A stretch of 60,592 bases of DNA from Algoriphagus algorifonticola. Lineage in GTDB: Bacteria > Bacteroidota > Bacteroidia > Cytophagales > Cyclobacteriaceae. The first letter of the stretch is position 1; each line of letters opens with the position of its first letter. The DNA lies in contig NZ_VLOG01000032.1 of NCBI RefSeq assembly GCF_007655305.1, forward strand, positions 1 to 60,592, read 5' to 3'. Under the pieces are notes generated by a model. That model saw nothing but the letters and a program-made list of their open reading frames with translations. It was not told the origin of the DNA and did no database searches. Positions 43,712 to 52,945 of the stretch are shown here, in pieces. The position numbers were made by a program, and so were the translations under genes.

Positions 43712-44087
43712 ACGCATATTCAAATATTTATAATGCATTTATTTGTATTTCAAGTATTTATGTGTAGATTGGATTGATTATTTAGGCTAGTCCGATAGAG
43801 CATTTTTTCAACTAGATTAGTTTATTTTAAGGGTGATTGAGCTACGGACGCATACTTAATAATTCTTTTTGAGGCTGTCTTTGTTCAAAGGCAGCCTCAT
43901 CTTTTTTTATTCCAGTTCAAGGGAGCTAACCCAAAGCAGGGAATCTTTCTAAATCTTTTTGTCAAATATTAATCAATTAAAAATAAATTGATTTTGAAGC
44001 GTTAAAATTTGAATCATTTTCTAATTTTTTTAAAAAAGTATTTTTTGAAACCTAAAAATTCCCTTATTTCAGGTACAACTTGAATCT
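43712..44087. other. Intergenic region before the ROK gene
   Basis: AT-rich DNA without a gene. The only clear feature is the terminator at 43871-43907. A TTTG-rich sequence around 44005-44015 resembles a promoter element, but spacing to a TTG is not convincing. Confidence 0.4.
43871..43907 (+). terminator. Intrinsic terminator upstream of the ROK gene
   Basis: Stem GAGGCTGTCTTT with AAAGGCAGCCTC (one G-U pair), loop GTTC, followed by AT and CTTTTTTT. It separates the upstream genes from the ROK-led block. Confidence 0.85.
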
Positions 44088-45335
44088 ATGAACCTTATAA
44101 ATCCAAATTCCCTCATCGAAAAGATGGAGGGAGTAGTCGAAATCAAGAGTTATCTCAATAAGATAAAGATCATTAAGAACCTATACCTCAAAGGAGCGAA
44201 TACAGCCAGTGAAATTTGCAATGAGGTAGGGATCTCACTTCCTACGGTCAATTCTCTACTCACAGACTTGATGAGTTCTGGAGAAGTCATCAAGCATGGT
44301 CGAGCGGAATCTCAAGGAGGAAGAAAGCCTGATCTGTACAGATTAGCGGAAGACGCTTTCTATGTCCTTTCTGTAGATCTTTCAAAGTTTAATATGAACC
44401 TTGGGCTGTATTCCTGCAATCATACCTTAGCAGTAGCCAAAGAAAGCCACAAGATCGTGTTGGATAATGAAAAGGAAACTTTCGATAAAATCTGTGATAT
44501 CATAGACCATTATCTAGCCAAAACGGGGATAGAATCAGATAAAATCATTGCTATCGGAATTTCTATGCCAGGCCTAGTGGATTCTATTGGTGGCATCAAT
44601 TACACTTATTTCCGCTTTGGCAAAAAATCATTGTTAGAAAACTTTGAATCCAGATTCCGGAAAAAGATTTTTATGGAGAATGATGCCAGAGCGATGACGC
44701 TTGCTGAATTTAAATTCGGTTCCGATCACTCTCACAAAAATGTACTAGGACTCTTCGTGGGTTGGGGAATCGGTTTAGGAATCATTATAGATGGTAAAAT
44801 CTATAGAGGTGCTTCTGGTTTTGCAGGGGAATTTTCCCACTCACCAATATTTGAATCAAGGGATATCACCTGTATTTGCGGAAAGAAAGGTTGCTTGGAA
44901 GCGGTTGCTTCAGGAACAGCCATTGTGAAAATGGCAGAAGAAGCAATCAAATTGGATAAAGATAGTATTCTAGCAAGGATGGTTAGAGACCATGAAGGAG
45001 AGTTGGAGCCGGGAATCGTGGTAGAAGCTGCATTGGCTGGAGATCAACGGGCCATCACTATTCTATCCGAGGCAGGATTGGATTTGGGAAGAGGAATATC
45101 CATGCTAATCCAGTTGCTCAACCCAGAATTGATCATCATTGGAGGATCAGTGGCAGAGGCCAATCAATATTTGATCACGCCAATTCAACAAGCGCTTAAT
45201 ATCTACAGCATGGCCAAATCCAGAGAAAAATCACAATTGGCTCTCTATCAATTGGGACAGGATGTGGGATTAATGGGAGGAGTAGCCGTGGTCAATGAAC
45301 AGCTTTTTGAAGATGTTATTAGCAGGTTAGGATAA
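44088..45335 (+). CDS. ROK-family transcriptional regulator
   Basis: A 415-aa sugar-responsive regulator. An N-terminal winged helix (KNLYLKGANTASEICNEVG, then SLPTVNSLLTDLMSSGEV) precedes a ROK fold with ISMPGLVD, the ENDARAMTLAEFKFG segment, GWGIGLGIIIDGKIYRGASGFAGEFSH and a zinc motif CICGKKGCLE. Such proteins sense glycans or phosphosugars. It begins a block with three downstream genes in overlapping or nearly touching frames (11 bases to the next start), so it may control them and itself. Confidence 0.9.
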   Translation: MNLINPNSLIEKMEGVVEIKSYLNKIKIIKNLYLKGANTASEICNEVGISLPTVNSLLTDLMSSGEVIKHGRAESQGGRKPDLYRLAEDAFYVLSVDLSKFNMNLGLYSCNHTLAVAKESHKIVLDNEKETFDKICDIIDHYLAKTGIESDKIIAIGISMPGLVDSIGGINYTYFRFGKKSLLENFESRFRKKIFMENDARAMTLAEFKFGSDHSHKNVLGLFVGWGIGLGIIIDGKIYRGASGFAGEFSHSPIFESRDITCICGKKGCLEAVASGTAIVKMAEEAIKLDKDSILARMVRDHEGELEPGIVVEAALAGDQRAITILSEAGLDLGRGISMLIQLLNPELIIIGGSVAEANQYLITPIQQALNIYSMAKSREKSQLALYQLGQDVGLMGGVAVVNEQLFEDVISRLG

Positions 45336-45346
45336 TTAGTGTACCC

Positions 45347-48300
45347 ATGAGCACCAGTAATACAAAGGCATTTACTAAAATCCTATTTTGGATGCTTATG
45401 GGGATTTGCTTCTTCTCTTTTTCAGTAATTGCTCAGGAAAATTTCGAGGCAAAATTTCAACTTCTCAAGGCCAGCAAATCCAAGGTCAATTTTAAAAACC
45501 AACTGACCGAGGATCAATACAATAATATACTCCGATATGAGTATTTCTACAATGGCGGCGGAGTAGCTATAGGCGACTTGGACAATGATGGGTTAGACGA
45601 TATTTTCTTCACCGGAAATATGGTTTCCAATAGGCTATACAAAAATCTGGGAGGTCTTAAATTTGAAGATTTAACCAAATCGGCTGGAATAGGTGGGAAA
45701 AAAGCCTGGGCTACGGGAGTGAGTATGGCAGATGTCAATGCTGATGGTTTGCTGGATATTTATATCTCTTATTCAGGGAAAGGAGATGAACAAAGCCGCA
45801 AAAATGAACTTTGGATCAATCAGGGTGGATTTAAATTCGAAGAAAAAGCAGAGCAATTTGGTATAGCGGACCCCTCCAATTCCACTCAGGCATTGTTTTT
45901 CGATTTCGATAGAGACGGTGATTTGGACCTTTATCTACTTAATCATCATATCCAAGTCATCAATGAATTGGAGTTTGATGAGGTCAAGCAAATTAGACAT
46001 CCTACTGCGGGCGACAAGCTGTATAGAAATGATAATGGTAAGTTCATAGACATCAGTCAGTCAGCTGGCATCAAAGGCTCGGCCTTAGGCTTTGGATTAG
46101 CAGTCATTGCCTCTGATATAAATGGGGATGGATGGACAGACATTCTAGTCACTAATGATTATATAGAGCCAGACTACCTTTATATCAATCAAAAGGATGG
46201 CACCTTCAAGGACGAACTGGCTTCCTTCTTTCAGCATATTTCGCACTTTTCCATGGGAGCTGATATAGCGGATATCAATAATGATGGGCTGAAAGATATT
46301 TACACCTTAGATATGCTACCGGAAGATAACCGAAGGCAAAAGCTTCTTTACGGTCCGGAGAATTACGAGCAATATGCATTGATGATCAAAAAAGGCTTTT
46401 ATCATCAAAATATGAGAAATATGCTCCAACTTAATTTGGGCAATGGGAATTTTTCAGAAGTAGGTCAATTAGCAGAAATTTCTAATACCGACTGGTCTTG
46501 GTCAGCCTTGTTTTTTGATGCAACCAACAATGGCTTCAAAGACTTGATGGTTACCAATGGATATTTCAGAGATTACACCAATCGGGACTTTTTAAAATAC
46601 AAAGGAGACTATTATTTCAAACAAGCTGTAGCAAACCAAAAGGCAGACACTCTGCACTTGGTGACTTCTATGAGCTCCACTCCTATCTCCAATTACTTCT
46701 TTCAAAATTTAGGTGACCTGAATTTCAAAAACAGATCAAAAGAGTGGGGATTTGATGAAAAAGGATTTTCCAGCGGAGCAGCTTATTCGGATTTGGACAA
46801 TGATGGAGATTTAGATCTAATCGTCAGTAATCTGAATACAACGGCAGACATTTTTGAAAATACAGGAAAGAAAGGAAACTGGATTCAATTCCAGCTTCAA
46901 GGACCAGAATTAAATCCTTTCGGGCTAGGCTCCGAAATTAAAGTGTACAATAAAGGTGGTCAGCAAATACAAGAACTTCAGGTAGTCCGTGGATTTCAGT
47001 CTAGCAGTACATATAGAATTCATTTTGGATTAGGAGAATACACAAGTATTGATTCAGCCTTGATCTCATGGCCCGATGGAAAAGCTGAAACCGTCTACGA
47101 CCTTAAAATCAATAGCCTGAATACCTTGAGCCACAGCAATGCTATTATCTCCACTCCAAAAGCTCTCGCTACACAAACTATTTTCACCCAAGTAGAGAAG
47201 CTACCGGATTTTAAGCCTAAATCTATAGGATTTAATGATTTTAAAAGACAGCCTTTGATGACTGTAATGCCAGGAGCCATCAGCCCAGTCTTAGCAAAAG
47301 GAGATGTAAACCAGGATGGAATTCCTGAAATTTTTATTGGAGGCACCAAAGGTCAGTCTGGAATGATTTTCAGCTTTGATGGAAGCAACTGGTCCGTTTA
47401 TTCAGGATTTAGATCCTCCGATGAATACACCGATGCAGTTGCCATTTTTGAGGATTTCAATGCTGATGGTTGGTTGGATTTATTTATTGGAAGTGGAGGG
47501 TATCATGATTACCTGAGTAGTGACGAGGCTCTCCAAGACAGACTTTATCTTAATGATGGAACAGGTAAATTAAGCCTTCAGAAAAACTTTCCAGCCTATA
47601 CCCTATCAACTGGTACAGCCCAAGCATTAGATATTAATCAAGATGGAGCCTTAGATCTATTTATAGGAGGAAAAGTGATTCCGGGAAGATACCCGGAGAC
47701 TCCATTGAGCAAAATCCTAATAAATGATGGATCGGGGGTATTTTCAGATCAAACTGATCAATTTTTACCTCAAAACGGAAAATTGGGTTTGATTCATACC
47801 AGCCTTAACCTAGATCTTAATGAAGATGGGTTTCCTGACTTAGTGATTGCTGGGGAATTTATGCCTATCACCGTTTTGATTAATCAGCAAGGAAAAACCT
47901 TTAGCAATCAAACAGATCAATACTTTAAGGATAATAGATCAGGATGGTGGACCGCCCTTCATGCTTCAGATGTAGATGGTGATGGGGATTTGGATATCAT
48001 CGCCGGGAATTTTGGAAACAACTCCCAATTTAAGGTCAGCGAAGAAAAAAAACTTCGGCTCTACGCTTCCGACTTTGATCAAAATGGATCCATAGATCCT
48101 ATTTTGGAATGCTACATTGGTGAAGAGGCTTATCCGTTTGCAAGCCGGGATGAATTACTGGATCAAATGGTCTCCATGAGGAGCAAATTCACTAATTATG
48201 AAAGTTATGCTGATGCTAAGTTGCAAGATTTATTTTCGCAGAAAGACTTGGATGCCTCCCAAATTTTAGAAGCCAACAGTCTAAGTTCATTTGTATTTGA

Positions 48301-48649
48301 AAACACAGGAACTGGTTTCATTGCCAAAAAGCTCCCAAGTTTGGCTCAGGCTTTCCCCATTTTTCAAATTCAAACCGGGGATTTTGATCAAGACGGACAT
48401 ATTGATTTGTTATTAGGAGGAAATCAAAGACAAACCAGGATCCGGATAGGGAACATAGATGCAGGGCTTGGATTAGTGCTTAAAGGTGATGGGAAGGGAA
48501 ATTTCCAAACTGCTTACCCATTTGAATCAGGTTTAGCTATCAAAGGTGATATCAAATCAGTTTTACCGATTGAAGTAGCAGGAAAAAACTTCTTGCTTTT
48601 TGGGATTCATGGACAAGCTTTAGAACTTTATCAATACCATGAGAAATAA
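45347..48649 (+). CDS. Secreted FG-GAP/VCBS repeat protein with ASPIC/UnbV domain
   Basis: An 1100-aa exported protein with signal sequence (ILFWMLMGICFFSFSVIAQ). Many calcium-binding-like loops of the FG-GAP/VCBS type recur: DLDNDGLDD, DVNADGLLD, DFDRDGDLD, DINGDGWTD, DINNDGLKD, DLDNDGDLD, DQDGHIDLL. They suggest two seven-bladed propellers. An ASPIC/UnbV segment lies between them (about 505-585: WIQFQLQGPELNPFGLGS, YRIHFGLGEYTSIDSALISW). It overlaps the haloperoxidase-like gene by 11 bases. A role as binding partner or carrier for a secreted enzyme is inferred. Confidence 0.9.
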   Translation: MSTSNTKAFTKILFWMLMGICFFSFSVIAQENFEAKFQLLKASKSKVNFKNQLTEDQYNNILRYEYFYNGGGVAIGDLDNDGLDDIFFTGNMVSNRLYKNLGGLKFEDLTKSAGIGGKKAWATGVSMADVNADGLLDIYISYSGKGDEQSRKNELWINQGGFKFEEKAEQFGIADPSNSTQALFFDFDRDGDLDLYLLNHHIQVINELEFDEVKQIRHPTAGDKLYRNDNGKFIDISQSAGIKGSALGFGLAVIASDINGDGWTDILVTNDYIEPDYLYINQKDGTFKDELASFFQHISHFSMGADIADINNDGLKDIYTLDMLPEDNRRQKLLYGPENYEQYALMIKKGFYHQNMRNMLQLNLGNGNFSEVGQLAEISNTDWSWSALFFDATNNGFKDLMVTNGYFRDYTNRDFLKYKGDYYFKQAVANQKADTLHLVTSMSSTPISNYFFQNLGDLNFKNRSKEWGFDEKGFSSGAAYSDLDNDGDLDLIVSNLNTTADIFENTGKKGNWIQFQLQGPELNPFGLGSEIKVYNKGGQQIQELQVVRGFQSSSTYRIHFGLGEYTSIDSALISWPDGKAETVYDLKINSLNTLSHSNAIISTPKALATQTIFTQVEKLPDFKPKSIGFNDFKRQPLMTVMPGAISPVLAKGDVNQDGIPEIFIGGTKGQSGMIFSFDGSNWSVYSGFRSSDEYTDAVAIFEDFNADGWLDLFIGSGGYHDYLSSDEALQDRLYLNDGTGKLSLQKNFPAYTLSTGTAQALDINQDGALDLFIGGKVIPGRYPETPLSKILINDGSGVFSDQTDQFLPQNGKLGLIHTSLNLDLNEDGFPDLVIAGEFMPITVLINQQGKTFSNQTDQYFKDNRSGWWTALHASDVDGDGDLDIIAGNFGNNSQFKVSEEKKLRLYASDFDQNGSIDPILECYIGEEAYPFASRDELLDQMVSMRSKFTNYESYADAKLQDLFSQKDLDASQILEANSLSSFVFENTGTGFIAKKLPSLAQAFPIFQIQTGDFDQDGHIDLLLGGNQRQTRIRIGNIDAGLGLVLKGDGKGNFQTAYPFESGLAIKGDIKSVLPIEVAGKNFLLFGIHGQALELYQYHEK

Positions 48650-49982
48650 AGCCCTTTACCTGGTTATTCTTCTATTAACAATTCGCTTGAATCAAGTAAA
48701 TGCGCAATCCTTGAATTGGCCAAAGACCTATAAAGAGAAGCTATTTCATCTAACTGAAGTGATGGTCACGGACGTAGCAAGTCCTCCGGTAGCCGCTAGG
48801 ATCTACGCCTATTCCACCCTAGCCACCTATTTGGCTATTAGAGAGCAGGGAAAGGAATTCAAAAACCCGGACTTGCTTGGACCATCTCGGCTAAATAGTC
48901 TCGAAGTAGAAAGAAATCCAGTCAGTTCACCCGAGTTTTCAGCAATTTATGCCATGCTTTTGGTAGGTGAAAGTATTATGCCTTCAGGTTATCTTATGAA
49001 AGAAAAGCAAGAGAAATGGGTGGCTTTTGCTCTAAAGAACAAGCTTTTCAAAAAGAAAGAACTGGAGGCGCACATCAATTTTGCTAAAACTGTTGCGAAT
49101 TCGGTTCTAACCCAGGCCAAAGCAGATGGTTACCTTGAACTCCCCACACTAACTCGATACAGTCCCAAAGAAGGCGCTGGCAACTGGTACCCTACTCCAC
49201 CGGCTTATATGGGTGCTGTTGAACCTGAATGGAGAACTATTAAAACTTTTTACATTCAGGATTTGAACCAGTTTTCTCCAAGGCCTATGGCAACTTATGA
49301 TTTGAAGGAAGGCAGTTCCTTTCGTAACCAACTGATGGAGGTTTATCAAACCGTCAAAAGCTTGAATGAGGAACAAAAACTCATAGCCAATTTTTGGGAT
49401 TGCAACCCATTTATGGTAGAATTTTCCGGACATATGGCGATGGGAGTAAAAAAAATCTCTCCAGGTGGGCACTGGATGGGAATCACAGGAATTGCGGCAG
49501 AAAAACAACAATTAAGCTTTGCAGAAACTGCTTACATTCATGCTTTGGTTGGAATGACTTTGCATGATGCCTTTATTTCATGTTGGAAAGCAAAATATGA
49601 AACAGACAGAATCCGTCCTGAAACAGTCATAAACAGAGAATTGGATCAAAGGTGGAAGCCATTGCTTCAAACCCCTCCTTTTCCTGAATACACCTCTGGT
49701 CACTCAGTAATCTCTCGAGCCTCAGCTGTAATTCTTACAGGGTATTTTGGGCATGATTTTGACTTTCTAGATACATCTGAGACTTACTTCGGCTTACCTG
49801 AAAGACAGTTTCAGTCCTTTTTACAAGCATCCGAAGAAGCGGCGATTTCCCGCCTTTACGGAGGAATTCATTTTAGAGATGCGATTGAAGAAGGAGTGGC
49901 TCAGGGAGAAAAAATTGGACAAAGCATCTGGAAAAAAATAAGTAACACTGAAGTTTTTATAAGTAAAAAAGAACAGCCTTGA
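48639..49982 (+). CDS. Vanadium-dependent haloperoxidase-like enzyme (PAP2 superfamily)
   Basis: A 447-aa secreted protein (signal peptide ALYLVILLLTIRLNQVNAQ). The vanadate/phosphate pocket is intact: K and R in KAKYETDRIRPETV, then PEYTSGHSVISRASA, then R and H in RLYGGIHFRDA. These are the residues shared by vanadium haloperoxidases and acid phosphatases, so either activity is possible; size and layout favour the haloperoxidase-like group found in Bacteroidota next to FG-GAP proteins. It overlaps the genes on both sides (11 and 4 bases). Confidence 0.88.
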   Translation: MRNKALYLVILLLTIRLNQVNAQSLNWPKTYKEKLFHLTEVMVTDVASPPVAARIYAYSTLATYLAIREQGKEFKNPDLLGPSRLNSLEVERNPVSSPEFSAIYAMLLVGESIMPSGYLMKEKQEKWVAFALKNKLFKKKELEAHINFAKTVANSVLTQAKADGYLELPTLTRYSPKEGAGNWYPTPPAYMGAVEPEWRTIKTFYIQDLNQFSPRPMATYDLKEGSSFRNQLMEVYQTVKSLNEEQKLIANFWDCNPFMVEFSGHMAMGVKKISPGGHWMGITGIAAEKQQLSFAETAYIHALVGMTLHDAFISCWKAKYETDRIRPETVINRELDQRWKPLLQTPPFPEYTSGHSVISRASAVILTGYFGHDFDFLDTSETYFGLPERQFQSFLQASEEAAISRLYGGIHFRDAIEEGVAQGEKIGQSIWKKISNTEVFISKKEQP

Positions 49983-51406
49983 AATCGACCCTAGCACTTC
50001 TATTATTCTCATGTTTACTCTGTTCTTCCTATCAAAAAGAAGAGGTTAAAGAGCCAATACAAAAACCAAATATCGTCTTAATTTTTGCAGATGATCTGGG
50101 CTACGGCGATTTGGGAAGCTATGGAGCAAGTGAATGGCAAACTCCTCATCTGGACCAATTGGCTGAAGATGGCAGCAAGTTCACCCAGTTTTATGTACCT
50201 CATGCAGTTTGCTCTGCTTCAAGAGCTGCTTTATTGACAGGAACATACGCCAATCGCCTTGAAATCTTCGGCGCTTTGGATCATACAGCTAGCCATGGAT
50301 TGAATCCGGACGAAACTACGATAGCTGAGTTACTCAAAGAGCAAGGCTATACAACAGGCATGGTGGGCAAATGGCACTTAGGCCATCTAGCACCCTTTTT
50401 ACCGGGCAAACAAGGCTTTGATAGCTATTTTGGATTGCCTTATTCTAATGATATGTGGCCTCATCATCCTGAGGCTAAAGACTATTATCCACCTTTACCA
50501 TTGATTCAAGGTGACTCAACCCTTGAAGTTTTGGATGATCAAAGTTTGCTAACTACCCGGTATACCGATAAAGCGTTAGAATTTATCGAGAAAAATCAAG
50601 ATCAGCCATTCTTCCTTTACTTAGCTCATTCTATGCCGCATGTTCCCCTTTTTGTATCTGAAAAATTCAAAGGGAAGTCTTCTCAGGGAATGTATGGTGA
50701 TGTGATTATGGAAATTGATTGGTCAGTCGGCGAAATCCGTAAAAAGTTAAAAGAGTTGGACCTAGAAGAAAATACCTTAATCATATTTACTTCAGACAAT
50801 GGTCCATGGCTTTCTTATGGAGCACATGCAGGATTGACGGGTGGATTAAGAGAGGGTAAAGGCACTTCCTGGGAAGGCGGAATCAGAGTTCCGGCTATTT
50901 TCACCTGGCCTGGAAAAATTAAACCGGGAACAGTACAAAGTCAGGCTGCCATGACTGTGGATATTTTACCAACTATTGCAGCAATAACCGGTACCGAATT
51001 ACCTGAGCTTCCTGTTGATGGAAGGAATATATGGTCCATGATTCAGGGAGAACAGCAAGAGGACAAGCCTTATTTTGCCTACTATAACCGAAATGAGTTG
51101 CAGGCAGTGATTTATGGAAAATGGAAGCTTGTTTTTCCGCACCGCTATAGAACTCTGCCAGAAGGAACCATCTTGAGAAATGATGGAATCCCAGTTCAAT
51201 ACACGCATGTTAATTTGGAAAAAGCCGAACTTTATAATCTGGAAACAGATCCTGCTGAAAGTAAGGATATCTCTGAAGCTAACCCGGAAGTTCTGGCTAA
51301 GCTACAAGTCTATGCTGAAGAAGCCAGAAAAGATATGGGCGATGCACTAACCGGTTCTGAAGGTAGCGGTATGAGAAAACATGGGAAGCTTGAAATCCCT
51401 GAATAA
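49979..51406 (+). CDS. Secreted lipoprotein-type sulfatase
   Basis: A 475-aa arylsulfatase-like enzyme. The start is TTG at 49979, overlapping the preceding stop codon (TTGA), and the leader LALLLFSCLLCSSYQKEE has lipobox-like cysteines. Formylglycine site C78-S-A-S-R82 is present (CSASR rather than CxPSR), followed by AALLTGTYANR. Metal-site segments IVLIFADDLGYGDLGSYG, GKWHLGHL and TSDNGPW are clear. It is the last gene of the ROK-led block. An anaerobic or aerobic maturase gene is not in the window. Likely acts on a sulfated glycan or aryl sulfate. Confidence 0.9.
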   Translation: MKSTLALLLFSCLLCSSYQKEEVKEPIQKPNIVLIFADDLGYGDLGSYGASEWQTPHLDQLAEDGSKFTQFYVPHAVCSASRAALLTGTYANRLEIFGALDHTASHGLNPDETTIAELLKEQGYTTGMVGKWHLGHLAPFLPGKQGFDSYFGLPYSNDMWPHHPEAKDYYPPLPLIQGDSTLEVLDDQSLLTTRYTDKALEFIEKNQDQPFFLYLAHSMPHVPLFVSEKFKGKSSQGMYGDVIMEIDWSVGEIRKKLKELDLEENTLIIFTSDNGPWLSYGAHAGLTGGLREGKGTSWEGGIRVPAIFTWPGKIKPGTVQSQAAMTVDILPTIAAITGTELPELPVDGRNIWSMIQGEQQEDKPYFAYYNRNELQAVIYGKWKLVFPHRYRTLPEGTILRNDGIPVQYTHVNLEKAELYNLETDPAESKDISEANPEVLAKLQVYAEEARKDMGDALTGSEGSGMRKHGKLEIPE

Positions 51407-52006
51407 TTTTGGTTTATGAATTACGATTTACGAGGGGCCTTAATAACTCAATAACTAATAACCTTCAACAATCAATCTACAATAAAAGAGCAGAAATGCT
51501 TATGCTTACTGCCGCCGGCTTCTTTTTCCCGCTGATTAGCACGATAAATACACAGATCAACACAGATTTCTTTCATTCTTCTCTGTTTTCAGCCTTCTGA
51601 CTTCTAATTTCAGCTTTTCCAAAACTGCCTACTGAACCTTGCCTCTTCCCCTCTTTGCGGGAGAATTTTTTATACCACAGAGAAACACAGAGAACTACTT
51701 GATTTCAAATCGCTTCTCCGAAGCTCTTTATCTCAAAATGTTCGTTTTAATCTACAATCATATTGCCTCTCTGAGGCTCCAATAATTGCTCTTGACAGCG
51801 CCACAGGCGCGCTATGATTGTAGAAGTTCAGATTGATAAAAAATCCCAGAGCACCAGCGGTGCGATTTGATTGAGTCTTGAAAATTTCGTTTTACGAATT
51901 ACGATTTACATGAGGCCCTAATAACTCATTAACTAATAACTTTAGCATATTCTTTCAATACCAATTTCTTTAATTGATCAGTTACTCGATTAACCAGATA
52001 CTCACC
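51407..52006. repeat. Non-coding region built from small repeats
   Basis: About 600 bases without a supported gene. A 50-base block occurs twice in direct orientation (51413-51464 and 51891-51942; shared core GAATTACGATTTAC and AATAACTCA...AACTAATAAC). Between them are the tandem sequence CACAGAGAAACACAGAGAA (51676-51694) and two short hairpins, GCGCC/GGCGC (51798-51810) and GCACC/GGTGC (51851-51863). These resemble decayed extragenic repeats. The region separates the sulfatase from the menB gene. Confidence 0.6.
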
Positions 52007-52840
52007 TTACGGAATCCACTTAATATCCTTGAAATTCGGCTTTCTTTTCTCCAAAAAGGCATTCCTACCCTCTTTCGCTTCTTCTGTCATATATGCCAAA
52101 CGGGTAGCTTCACCGGCAAATACCTGTTGACCCACCATCCCGTCATCAGTCAGATTCATGGCAAACTTGAGCATCTTAATGGAAGTTGGAGACTTTTCTA
52201 AAATTTCCTGTGCCCATTGGTAAGCTGTTTCCTCTAGCTCTTCGTGAGGTATAACTGCATTTACCATCCCCATTTCATAAGCTTCTTGGGCAGAATAATT
52301 TCTACCTAGAAAAAATATTTCTCTCGCCTTTTTTTGACCCACCATTTTAGCCAAATAAGCTGAACCATAACCTCCATCGAAGCTGGTTACATCTGCATCA
52401 GTTTGCTTAAAAATTGCATTTTCCTTACTAGCCAAGGTCAAATCACAAACCACGTGTAAACTATGTCCTCCTCCTACAGCCCAGCCCGGAACGACTGCAA
52501 TCACTACCTTTGGCATAAAACGAATCAAGCGTTGCACTTCCAGAATATTCAAACGGTGATATCCATCATCCCCCACATACCCTTGATGACCTCGAGCTTT
52601 TTGGTCCCCTCCTGAACAAAAGGCCCATTTTCCATCTTTGGAGGAAGGTCCTTCTCCGCTCAACAAAACCACACCGATAGAGGTATCTTCCTGAGCATCA
52701 TAAAAAGCATCATAAAGTTCGGCTGTCGTTTTGGGCCTGAAGGCATTTCTAACTTCAGGTCTATTAAATGCTATTCTAGCAACCCCATTACACTTCTTGT
52801 AGGTGATATCTTCGTATTCTTTGGCAGTAATCCACTCCAT
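52007..52840 (-). CDS. menB: 1,4-dihydroxy-2-naphthoyl-CoA synthase
   Basis: Crotonase-fold enzyme of menaquinone synthesis that cyclises o-succinylbenzoyl-CoA. MenB-specific features are FNRPEVRNAFRPKT, the FCSGGDQKARG loop, PGWAVGGGHSLHVVCDLTLA, and the active-site TDADVTSFDGGYGSAYLAK. At 277 aa it is normal. The gene is divergent from menE, 105 bases apart, as expected for a shared control region, though no clear promoter pair was found there. Confidence 0.95.
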   Translation of the reverse strand: MEWITAKEYEDITYKKCNGVARIAFNRPEVRNAFRPKTTAELYDAFYDAQEDTSIGVVLLSGEGPSSKDGKWAFCSGGDQKARGHQGYVGDDGYHRLNILEVQRLIRFMPKVVIAVVPGWAVGGGHSLHVVCDLTLASKENAIFKQTDADVTSFDGGYGSAYLAKMVGQKKAREIFFLGRNYSAQEAYEMGMVNAVIPHEELEETAYQWAQEILEKSPTSIKMLKFAMNLTDDGMVGQQVFAGEATRLAYMTEEAKEGRNAFLEKRKPNFKDIKWIP

Positions 52841-52945
52841 GATTTCCGTTTTGGTTAAAAATCAGATTTTTTTGCAAGATAACAGCCTTCCACGGAATTT
52901 GTTGATCTTTCGAACCCGAAGTCTGCTTACAAGAGTTAAAACATT

